Source: JBDNBY01 sp039767595 (GTDB lineage Bacteria; Pseudomonadota; Alphaproteobacteria; Rhodobacterales; Rhodobacteraceae). From it: 29,369 bases of DNA. The stretch spans positions 1-29,369 of the forward strand of contig JBDNBY010000060.1 in assembly GCA_039767595.1 (NCBI GenBank), written 5' to 3'. The position numbers were made by a program, and so were the translations under genes. A model generated the notes under the pieces. That model was given only the letters and a program-made list of their open reading frames with translations, did no database searches and had not been told where the DNA came from. Positions 17,861-24,612 of the stretch are shown here, piece by piece. Every line of letters begins with the position of its first letter. Within the stretch, counting starts at the first letter, position 1.

Positions 17861-18621
17861 CCGGATATCTCGATCGCAGACACCTCTCGATCACAGGCGC
17901 CGATAGCCGTGATTTTTTGCAAAATCTGATCACCCAAGATGTGCCCGAGGCGGGCCTTGCCTATGGCGCGTTACTGACGCCGCAAGGCAAGCTGATCACC
18001 GATTTCTTTATCCGCCCCGCTGAGGGCGGCTATGCACTTGATTTACCCGCCGCGACCTTTGACTCAGTCATGCAGCGCCTGACAATGTATAAGCTACGGG
18101 CCGATGTGACGCTCAATGAGCTGTCGATCGCGCTCTTTTGTGGCCAGTCGGATCGCCCTGCGGATGCCTATATGGATCCGCGGGATCCGGCGCTGGGGTG
18201 GCGGCTGTATGATGGCGATAGAGCCGGCGATGAAGGCCAAGATTGGGACGCGCTGCGCATTGCGCATGGGGTGCCGGCCTTTGGCCATGAGTTAGACGGC
18301 GAAAGCTACATTTTGGAAATGGCATTTGATCGTCTTGGCGGTGTGAGTTTTACCAAGGGCTGCTATGTCGGCCAAGAAGTGACCGCACGAATGCACCATA
18401 AAACCACCTTGCAAAAAGGTTTGGCGCAGATCACGGGCGATGCCCCGTTGCCCAATGGCGCGCAGCTGATGGCCAATGGCAAAGAGATCGGGCAGATCAC
18501 AACAGCCCATGGATCGCAGGCGCTGGCCTATGTCAATTTCAAGCGGCTGGGCGATCATGCTGTCACAGCGGTGGCAGATACCGGCGCCATAGAGATCCAC
18601 ACCATCACCTCTTTGCTCTAA
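17857..18621 (+). CDS. ygfZ: YgfZ/CAF17-type folate-binding Fe-S cluster assembly protein
   Basis: Tetrahydrofolate-dependent protein that helps assemble or repair [4Fe-4S] enzymes; relative of GcvT without the glycine cleavage activity. The 254-residue chain has the YgfZ fingerprint KGCYxGQE at residues 167-174 (KGCYVGQE, Cys169) and the GcvT-like N-terminal GADSRDFLQNLITQDV. Length is that of alphaproteobacterial members. It starts inside the ABC exporter stop (ATGA) and has no separate promoter visible. No long T run follows; the hairpin at 18637-18653 may slow transcription. Confidence 0.93.
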   Translation: MTGYLDRRHLSITGADSRDFLQNLITQDVPEAGLAYGALLTPQGKLITDFFIRPAEGGYALDLPAATFDSVMQRLTMYKLRADVTLNELSIALFCGQSDRPADAYMDPRDPALGWRLYDGDRAGDEGQDWDALRIAHGVPAFGHELDGESYILEMAFDRLGGVSFTKGCYVGQEVTARMHHKTTLQKGLAQITGDAPLPNGAQLMANGKEIGQITTAHGSQALAYVNFKRLGDHAVTAVADTGAIEIHTITSLL

Positions 18622-18636
18622 TCCATTGGGCGAGTG

Positions 18637-18653
18637 CGTTGCGCGGCGCAACG
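18637..18653. repeat. Short perfect hairpin after ygfZ
   Basis: CGTTGCG-CGG-CGCAACG, a 7-bp GC-rich stem with a 3-base loop, 15 bases after the ygfZ stop. There is no T run on either strand, so it is not a standard intrinsic terminator; it may protect the 3' end of the operon mRNA. Confidence 0.45.
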
Positions 18654-18700
18654 TACGGTGCCCTCAAGGTTTATTAGCACCTCTTTCCTATGATCAGCTC

Positions 18701-18803
18701 AGATCACAGGTGCAGGGCGCACCTCAGCCCGAATGTGCATATGTCACACACACCCATACACTGGGATACGCGCCCTGCCGCCTTTGGTGATCTCGAAACC
18801 GAG
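18701..18803 (+). ncRNA. Candidate structured leader RNA (three-way junction)
   Basis: A long stem is formed by AGATCAC (18701-18707) with GTGATCT (18787-18793), AGG (18708-18710) with CCT (18781-18783), and GCAGGGCGC (18712-18720) with GCGCCCTGC (18770-18778): 19 base pairs with small internal loops. Inside are two small hairpins, TGTG/CACA (18734-18748) and CCCA/TGGG (18753-18765), giving a possible three-way junction. A 4-bp hairpin CTCG-AAAC-CGAG (18792-18803) competes with the base of the stem. TATGAT at 18690-18695 resembles a -10 box and would place transcription start at about 18702, the first base of the stem; no good -35 is seen. The ATG of the next gene is at 18824 with AGAGGA before it. 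I do not recognise a known family. Confidence 0.45.
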
Positions 18804-18823
18804 ACATGACATAGAGGATCATC

Positions 18824-19342
18824 ATGAAACGAATTCCTAGATCGAACACCCCGAGCCGCGGTCTTGTGCAGGCCTTCAGCAGCGGCCGCGCCTATTTAGA
18901 GCCCGATGGCCGCTAGGTCCATGCGCATTACGACTATCCACAATATGAGCATATCTACCTGTCGGCAGGGACGGATGACACGCCGCGCCCCTCATGGTCT
19001 TTAATCGGCTGGAACGTAGAAAAGGGCGACCGGATCAAACGCTTTAACGTCCAAGGCCGTGTGACAACGCCCGCCCTCAACGGGGTCGAATTGGCGATAT
19101 TCACACTGAGCGGTCCAAATGGACAGCCCGTCACCGATGCAAATGATTACGTTTTAACGCAGGTGGACCGATTTACGATCCCAACGCCAAGCAATGTTCA
19201 AATGCTTCGGCATCAATCAGATGTTGATTTCGAAATCGAACACGCCGGCACATTGGGCGTCTGTTATCGTCCTGCCGTAAATCCCACCAGTCAGCAGGCG
19301 TTCTCTCATACAATTGAGTGCTTGATCGACAAAAAGTTGTAA
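18824..19342 (+). pseudogene. Unknown gene interrupted by an in-frame TAG at codon 31
   Basis: ATG 18824 has a good AGAGGA ribosome site and opens a frame that reads 30 codons (start MKRIPRSNTPSRG, ending EPDGR), meets TAG at 18914-18916, and then stays open in the same frame for 141 more codons to TAA at 19342. The whole (172 positions) reads like one protein, with VHAHYDYPQYEHIYLSAG directly after the break; CAG to TAG is the simplest origin (GR-Q-VHAHYD). It is rich in Thr, Val and aromatic residues, suggesting a beta-rich soluble protein; I see no signal peptide or membrane helix. No family is recognised. The next in-frame start (GTG 19061) lacks proper spacing to a ribosome site, so reinitiation is unlikely. 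It ends 4 bases from the convergent efp stop. Confidence 0.6.
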
Positions 19343-19346
19343 CAGA

Positions 19347-19910
19347 TCAGGCGCGCTCGGAATATTCCATCGACTCTGTGTTCACAACGATCATCTCATC
19401 TTGGGCAATAAACGGTGGCACCATCACTTTGACACCATTGTCCAAGATCGCAGGCTTAAAGGAATTCGCCGCGGTTTGACCTTTGACGACAGGCTCGGTT
19501 TCCACGACTTGGCAGGTCACTTTTTGCGGCACCGTGGCATTGAGCGCCTCTTCATCGTAGAACTCAACTACAATGGTCATCCCATCTTGCAAAAAGGGGC
19601 GACGCTCTCCGAGCAGCTCGGCAGGCAGCTCGATTTGTTCATAGGTTTGAGAGTCCATAAAGACGAGCATGCCATCGCTTTCGTACAAAAACTGTTGGTC
19701 TTTTTGCTCAAGGCGCACGCGCTCTACTTTGTCGGCGCTGCGAAAACGTTCGTTGAGTTTGCTGCCATTGCGAAGGTTGCGCATCTCAACTTGGGCAAAT
19801 GCCCCGCCTTTGCCAGGCTTGACGTGATCAACTTTTACAGCGGCCCACAGACCACCGTCATGTTCCAGTACATTGCCAGGACGAATTTCGTTGCCGTTGA
19901 TCTTTGCCAT
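19347..19910 (-). CDS. efp: Translation elongation factor P
   Basis: EF-P binds between the P and E sites of the ribosome and rescues stalling at proline runs. The 187-residue protein has the three-domain length and order, with the KOW-like N-terminal domain (NEIRPGNVLEHDGGLW), the loop PGKGGAF carrying Lys34 at the position that is modified in other species, and the C-terminal OB domains. The end NTESMEYSERA is typical of the alphaproteobacterial type, although many EF-P end in ...GEYVER. Which modification enzyme is used cannot be told; none is in the window. ATG 19910 has a weak GAG ribosome site. The 207 bases upstream (19911-20117) are AT-rich and divergent with the 20118 gene. Confidence 0.97.
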   Translation of the reverse strand: MAKINGNEIRPGNVLEHDGGLWAAVKVDHVKPGKGGAFAQVEMRNLRNGSKLNERFRSADKVERVRLEQKDQQFLYESDGMLVFMDSQTYEQIELPAELLGERRPFLQDGMTIVVEFYDEEALNATVPQKVTCQVVETEPVVKGQTAANSFKPAILDNGVKVMVPPFIAQDEMIVVNTESMEYSERA

Positions 19911-20117
19911 TTTAAATCTCGCATTTTAGATAAGCTTATGTGCATTACCCTATATATAGTCGTACCCCATCACGCAATATCCAAACTGTAGAGAGCACAC
20001 CCTCAGAGCCATGCGGTACAAGCATGGCAGACATGCATATAAAGGCTATCCGAATCATAAAAAAACAGTCATAAGCAAGCCCACGCCTAAAAATAATAAA
20101 AACACAAGGGATGTCGC

Positions 20118-20438
20118 ATGAAAGATTTTGTAGATGGCACAGCATTCAACACCGAACAAGGTAGCCGTGCCCGCAAACTTTTCGCTGCAGTGGTACTTGC
20201 CGCATTAGATGATGCAATCGCTGATGACAAGAAATATGGAAATGGCCCCGAGCAAATCGCACGTTGGGCGCGCTCACGCGATGGGCGCGAAGTTCTCTCT
20301 TGCGCTGGCATCGATCCAAACGAACGCGTTGTCACGGGATTGATGGACTTTGTCGGCCGCGGTGTGCGCACATCTGTCGCCCTCTCCCGTGAAGAAAGCG
20401 AACGCCGCAACGCTGCCATGTCAGCAGAAGCCGCGTAA
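20118..20438 (+). CDS. Small conserved Rhodobacteraceae protein (DUF6280-like)
   Basis: A 106-residue soluble, mainly helical protein with no membrane segment and no catalytic motif that I recognise. The highly regular chain (LAALDDAIADDKKYGNGPEQ, then RWARSRDGREVL and GIDPNERVV) is, as I remember it, nearly invariant in Roseobacter-group genomes and listed as a domain of unknown function (DUF6280); I could not check this. ATG 20118 has AAGGGATG upstream. The upstream region is strongly AT-rich. It precedes cobQ by 15 bases on the same strand, so they may share a transcript, though a separate role is more likely. Conservation with unknown function makes it worth study. Confidence 0.85.
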   Translation: MKDFVDGTAFNTEQGSRARKLFAAVVLAALDDAIADDKKYGNGPEQIARWARSRDGREVLSCAGIDPNERVVTGLMDFVGRGVRTSVALSREESERRNAAMSAEAA

Positions 20439-20453
20439 GGCGCGTTTTTTCCG

Positions 20454-21935
20454 ATGCCCAAGGCGATCATGTTCCAAGGCACGGGATCCAATGTTGGAAA
20501 ATCGGTAATTGTCGCGGCCTTGTGCCGCGCTTTTGCCAATCGGGGACTGAACGTCGCCCCGTTTAAACCGCAAAACATGTCAAACAATGCGGCCGTCACG
20601 TCAGATGGCGGCGAAATTGGACGGGCTCAGGCGCTCCAAGCGCGGGCCGCACGTGTGCCGTTGAGCGTTCACATGAACCCGATTTTGCTCAAACCAGAAA
20701 GCGAAACGGGCAGCCAAGTGGTCGTTCAGGGCCACTCCATCGGCCAATACAAGGCCCGCGCCTATGGCAGCTTAAAATCTACGCTCTTGCCCAAAGTCCT
20801 TGAGAGTTTTCATCGCCTCGCGGACGCGCATGACCTCATTTTGATCGAAGGGGCCGGCAGCCCCGCCGAAGTGAACCTGCGCGCAGGGGATATTGCCAAT
20901 ATGGGCTTTGCCTGTGCCGCCGATGTGCCGGTGGTGCTGATCGGTGATATCGATCGCGGCGGGGTGATCGCCCAAGTGGTCGGCATGCATCATGTCCTAT
21001 CCGCCCAAGATCGCGGCATGATTTGCGCGTTTGGCATCAATAAATTTCGCGGCGACCCCACGCTATTTGACGATGGGCTCACTGTGATCCAAGAGCATAC
21101 CTCATGGCCCAGCCTTGGCGTGCTCACATGGCTGGATCAGGCGTGGAAACTGCCTGCCGAAGATGCCCAAGATCTGGCCCATGGCGCCCCGCGCGGGGAT
21201 GCCGCGCTGAATATATATGTGCCCAAACTCTCGCGCATTGCCAATTTCGATGATCTCGACCCTCTGGCGGCCGAACCGAATGTCAATCTGACGATCATCC
21301 AAGCGGGCCAAGCGATCCCCGCCGACGCCGATCTCATCATCGTGCCGGGGACAAAATCAACGATTGCTGATTTGAAGTACCTGCGCGCCCAAGGCTGGGA
21401 TGTCGATATTCAAGCGCATGTACGCCGCGGCGGCAAGGTTCTGGGCATTTGCGGCGGCTATCAAATGCTTGGCACGCATATCGATGATCCCCATGGCAGT
21501 GATGGTACCGCGGATGAGATCGCCGGCCTGAGCCTGTTGAATGTGCGCACGAGGATGGCCAAAGACAAGACCGTCACCCCCACTGAGGCCCGTCACGCCG
21601 ACACAGGCCACAAAGTGACCGGGTATGAAATTCATATGGGCGTCACAGACGGGCCTGATTGCGCGCGCGCGTGGCTGAGCATCGAGGCCAATCGACAGGT
21701 CAGCGCCATGAGCGCCGACGGCCGCATCCTTGGTAGCTATATCCATGGGATGTTCAGTGAAGATCGCTTTCGCGCCGACTTCCTCGCGCAGCTGGGCGTG
21801 CGCAGTGAGATTAGCTTTGATGCTGAGGTCGATGCCGCATTGGATGCCGTGGCGGCGCAAGTTGCTGCGGAATGGGATTTGGATCACATCCTCGCCATGG
21901 CGCGCGACGTGAAACGGTCCACCTCAGAGGTTTAA
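20454..21935 (+). CDS. cobQ: Cobyric acid synthase (adenosylcobyrinic a,c-diamide amidase)
   Basis: Amidates the b, d, e and g side chains of adenosylcobyrinic acid a,c-diamide using glutamine and ATP, a late step of cobalamin synthesis. The 493-residue protein has the N-terminal P-loop-like ATPase domain (GTGSNVGKS at 9-17, PFKPQNMSNNAAV) and a C-terminal class I glutamine amidotransferase domain with Cys333 (LGICGGYQMLG) and His431 (YIHGMF). Length is standard. ATG 20454 follows AAGGCG. No other cob genes are in the window. The stop is 7 bases from the stop of the convergent minus-strand gene. Confidence 0.96.
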   Translation: MPKAIMFQGTGSNVGKSVIVAALCRAFANRGLNVAPFKPQNMSNNAAVTSDGGEIGRAQALQARAARVPLSVHMNPILLKPESETGSQVVVQGHSIGQYKARAYGSLKSTLLPKVLESFHRLADAHDLILIEGAGSPAEVNLRAGDIANMGFACAADVPVVLIGDIDRGGVIAQVVGMHHVLSAQDRGMICAFGINKFRGDPTLFDDGLTVIQEHTSWPSLGVLTWLDQAWKLPAEDAQDLAHGAPRGDAALNIYVPKLSRIANFDDLDPLAAEPNVNLTIIQAGQAIPADADLIIVPGTKSTIADLKYLRAQGWDVDIQAHVRRGGKVLGICGGYQMLGTHIDDPHGSDGTADEIAGLSLLNVRTRMAKDKTVTPTEARHADTGHKVTGYEIHMGVTDGPDCARAWLSIEANRQVSAMSADGRILGSYIHGMFSEDRFRADFLAQLGVRSEISFDAEVDAALDAVAAQVAAEWDLDHILAMARDVKRSTSEV

Positions 21936-21942
21936 GCCCCTC

Positions 21943-22344
21943 TTATGATGGGGTTCGCTTGGATAAAATGCGATCAACTTCATCTTTGATCATGGGTGCC
22001 AATCGATCACGCAGCTCTTGGCGGATAATATCGCGCACAGCATCCGTTGCATCAACACTAGGATCGGGCTCAGCGGTGACACTCGGCTCGATCGCACGCA
22101 GGACGGGACGCGCGACAGGCTGTGCCGCACGGTCAAAGGGCAGATCCGGTTGATCATCTTCGCGCAGAAGGTCGGCGTGTGTCGCCTCTTCTTCAAACGA
22201 GCCTTTGATCTGAGAGACGAGATCCTCAATCAAAGCCGCCGCCGATGGGTCACGGCCTTGATCAGAGCGCTGCTCTGACGGGGCTTCGTCGGTGATCAGT
22301 GTTTTGATCAGTGAGACAACATTTGACGGCTCTGGCTTGGCCAT
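21943..22344 (-). CDS. Small acidic protein downstream of tolC, unknown function
   Basis: A 133-residue, Asp/Glu-rich protein without a signal peptide or membrane helix. The middle is disordered-looking (Pro, Ala, Glu and Asp rich); the last 35 residues form an amphipathic helix pair, VRDIIRQELRDRLAPMIKDE, then VDRILSKR, resembling in outline the C-terminal oligomerisation helices of alphaproteobacterial PopZ/DUF2497-type proteins. That resemblance is weak and by eye only. ATG 22344 has GGAGTG upstream; an in-frame GTG at 22353 overlaps that site and is less likely. It lies 30 bases after tolC on the same strand, so it is probably the last gene of the pcm-tolC operon. Confidence 0.72.
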   Translation of the reverse strand: MAKPEPSNVVSLIKTLITDEAPSEQRSDQGRDPSAAALIEDLVSQIKGSFEEEATHADLLREDDQPDLPFDRAAQPVARPVLRAIEPSVTAEPDPSVDATDAVRDIIRQELRDRLAPMIKDEVDRILSKRTPS

Positions 22345-22374
22345 GGGGGTCACTCCACAGATGCGCTGTGGTCC

Positions 22375-23784
22375 TTATTCTATACCAATCGCCTGCAAGA
22401 CTGATTTGAGCCGTTTGCTCTCAGGGGACAGGACAGGTGCGTTTTTCACCGCGTTAAAATTCACATTTGGATCATACAGCGGCACATTGAGGCCCAAGCT
22501 GCGCGCGGTCAAGCGCCCCGTCGCGGCGAGCATGCCGTAGGCGGCCGAATATTCATCAATCCGTGCGCCGATCCGGCCCGTGCGCGCATCCAAAAGCTCT
22601 TGCTCGGCATTCAACACATCCAACGTGGTGCGCGAGCCAAGCTTGGCCTCTTCGCGGACCCCTTCGAATGCCAATTGCGAGGCTTTGACCTGCTGATCGC
22701 TGGCCTGATAGGAGGCGCGCGCAATCTCTAGATAGGCCAAGGCGCTGCCGATTGTCTGCTCGACTTCGGTACGGGCCACGTGAAGGGCCGCACGCTCCGC
22801 ATCGCGCGTCGCGCCCGCTTGGCGTTGGAGGGATTTCAAACGGCCCCCTTGGTAAATAGGTCCAGAGAGGCCCAAAGAGACTGAACCAGAGCGGCTATCA
22901 ATATTCGACGACCCGCCTGGGGTAGGTGCATTTTGCAACTGCGCCTGAGCCGACATATTAAGCGTGGGCTTCATCGCGACCCGTGCGCGTTCATAGTTGA
23001 GATCCGCAACAGCGACGTTGATTTGCACCTCTTTCAATCGAGGGTGATATTTAACAGCCTCAGCGCGCGCTTGCGCTACAGTTGTTGCAGTTTTCGGAAT
23101 GGATCCAGGCAAGGCCAGCGCGCTTGGTTTTTGGCCGATCGCCGCGGCGTATTCCTCGCCGGCGATATCCAAATCCCCTTTGGCCACGGCCAAGAGGGAC
23201 ACAGCGGCGGCAAGGCGCGCCTGTGCCAAAGCAACATCAGTGCGGGTTACTTCCCCGACTTCAAATCGATCTTGGGCCGCACGTAGCTCTTCTTGAATGA
23301 GGCGCACATTGCTTTGGCGCAAGGCCAAAGTCTGCTCAGCTTGATAGGCATTCAAATAGGCCGTAACGGCCCGCTGCAAGACCGCTTGCTCGGCCGAAAT
23401 CAAGGACATCTGCGCCGCTTTGACCGCTTGTTCGGCCGCTTGCTTGGCCAGCTGCGATGCGCCAAAATCATAGAGCAGCAAACTGGCCGAAATTCCAATA
23501 TTCTTGCTGTCTGACGCGCTATATGACGACAGTGACGCCGAGGCGGCGGTGCTAGATGACCATTGACGCTGTACCGTGGCGGACCAATTGAGGATGGGGC
23601 GCAGTGCCGCCGTCGCTTGGGCAACGTTTTCATCCACACTGCTCAACAACGCTTGGTTTTGCTGAAGCAGCCCTGAATTTTTATACGCACTGGCCAACGC
23701 TTGATTGAGCGTCTGGGCCGATGCCGTTGCCGGCAAGAATGCGGCCCCAATCGCCAGTGCCATCCATGTAAAGCTGCGTTTCAT
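22375..23784 (-). CDS. tolC: TolC-family outer membrane efflux channel
   Basis: Trimeric outer-membrane channel of tripartite efflux pumps and type I secretion. The 469-residue precursor has a signal peptide (MKRSFTWMALAIGAAFLPAT, predicted cut after ASA at residue 23), then two OEP repeats with long Ala/Gln-rich heptad helices. Visible family phrases are TLNQALASAYKNSGLL, the VGEVTRTDVALAQARL loop in repeat one and its counterpart LGSRTTLDVLNAEQELLDAR in repeat two. Length is typical of TolC type. It follows the methyltransferase by 18 bases. The matching inner-membrane pump is not in the window; the MsbA-like and MATE genes are far away and need no TolC. Confidence 0.95.
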   Translation of the reverse strand: MKRSFTWMALAIGAAFLPATASAQTLNQALASAYKNSGLLQQNQALLSSVDENVAQATAALRPILNWSATVQRQWSSSTAASASLSSYSASDSKNIGISASLLLYDFGASQLAKQAAEQAVKAAQMSLISAEQAVLQRAVTAYLNAYQAEQTLALRQSNVRLIQEELRAAQDRFEVGEVTRTDVALAQARLAAAVSLLAVAKGDLDIAGEEYAAAIGQKPSALALPGSIPKTATTVAQARAEAVKYHPRLKEVQINVAVADLNYERARVAMKPTLNMSAQAQLQNAPTPGGSSNIDSRSGSVSLGLSGPIYQGGRLKSLQRQAGATRDAERAALHVARTEVEQTIGSALAYLEIARASYQASDQQVKASQLAFEGVREEAKLGSRTTLDVLNAEQELLDARTGRIGARIDEYSAAYGMLAATGRLTARSLGLNVPLYDPNVNFNAVKNAPVLSPESKRLKSVLQAIGIE

Positions 23785-23802
23785 GCGGTTCCCTTTCGGA
23801 TG

Positions 23803-24453
23803 CTATAGTGCGAATTCGGCGCGCTGCTCAAACCCTTGAACGGGGCTGGCGTGCGATTCGAAAATATCATCCCAATGCACCTGACCGTTAATCTTACGCC
23901 CAATGCGTGCGACGGTCACACCGCCCACATCAAAAAACGCGCCGATGCGGCCTGATTCATTGAGTTGATCCATCAAGTTCTGCGGGAATGCTTGCACTGC
24001 GCCTTGGACGATAATCACGTCAAATGGCCCATGTGCCGCCGCCCCTTGCACGGCCTCACCGGCTTGCAAAACGGCATTATCATACCCCAGTTCAGTCAAT
24101 TTCGCCTGCCCCTCATGGGCGAGATCCTCTTGGGTGATCCCAACCACAAAGGCCGCCATGCGTGACAACACTGCCGTGGAATAGCCCTGTGCCGCGCCCA
24201 AATCGAGAACGGCATCTTGGGTTTCGATATGCAGCGCATCAAGGAGTTTTGCAAACGCCCGCGCCTCCAACACATGAGAGGTGGCATTTAAACGCAGCTC
24301 GTGTTCACTATAGGCGATATCTTGAAGGGCAGCGGGCACAAACGCCTCGCGCGGCACTTCGAGGAATGCAGAGATGATAGGATATTTTGTGACATCCGAG
24401 GGACGAATTTGAGTGTCGACCATCATCGTGCGTAGATTCGCAAAATCTGTCAT
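23803..24453 (-). CDS. Protein-L-isoaspartate O-methyltransferase-like protein
   Basis: A 216-residue Rossmann-fold SAM methyltransferase of the PCMT family, which in its classical form repairs isoaspartyl residues. N-terminal part DFANLRTMMVDTQIRPSDV matches the alphaproteobacterial relatives next to tolC. The SAM-binding motif I is present as LDLGAAQGYSTAVL, a variant of the classical LEIGxGxGY; the acidic end of beta-2 is ITQED. Because motif I lacks the usual glycine pattern, the activity may differ from true Pcm. ATG 24453 has AAAGGTC; an upstream in-frame start at 24489 lacks support. pcm-tolC adjacency is common in this class. Confidence 0.85.
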   Translation of the reverse strand: MTDFANLRTMMVDTQIRPSDVTKYPIISAFLEVPREAFVPAALQDIAYSEHELRLNATSHVLEARAFAKLLDALHIETQDAVLDLGAAQGYSTAVLSRMAAFVVGITQEDLAHEGQAKLTELGYDNAVLQAGEAVQGAAAHGPFDVIIVQGAVQAFPQNLMDQLNESGRIGAFFDVGGVTVARIGRKINGQVHWDDIFESHASPVQGFEQRAEFAL

Positions 24454-24555
24454 ATCAAAGACCTTTCTTATTCCCGCTATACATGCCACAGCCCAGATTA
24501 CACCGCAAGCGCCCTTGTCAATCTAAGCGTGGGGTCATGTCACGCAAAACTCCAT

Positions 24556-24586
24556 AAAAAATGGCGCCTCGATGAACGAAGCGCCA
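24556..24586 (-). terminator. Rho-independent terminator of the NCS2 permease gene
   Basis: On the minus strand, TGGCGCTTCG-TTCAT-CGAGGCGCCA forms a 10-bp stem (one G-T wobble) followed by TTTTTT. It lies 27 bases beyond the permease stop and before the pcm promoter region, the clearest intrinsic terminator in the window. Confidence 0.85.
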
Positions 24587-24612
24587 CAATATTGTGCATA
24601 AAATGCGATCTA

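Noticed and set aside
18637..18653. Intrinsic terminator after ygfZ
   Set aside because: The hairpin has no T run on either strand, so it is listed only as a hairpin.
4272..19342. Genome-wide reassignment of TAG to an amino acid
   Set aside because: sdhE, aspC and lolD end in TAG at positions that match expected protein lengths, so TAG works as a stop. Mutation, error or partial suppression are better explanations.
18660..19342. Phage or gene-transfer-agent remnant around the interrupted gene
   Set aside because: There is no integrase, capsid, tail or attachment-like repeat, and the flanking genes are ordinary housekeeping genes.
19401..19991. 196-codon open frame on the plus strand opposite efp
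   Set aside because: Antisense to a fully supported efp; Phe/His/Leu-rich shadow.
20023..20074. 17-codon open frame upstream of the 20118 gene
   Set aside because: No ribosome site and no attenuator structure; chance open frame in AT-rich DNA.
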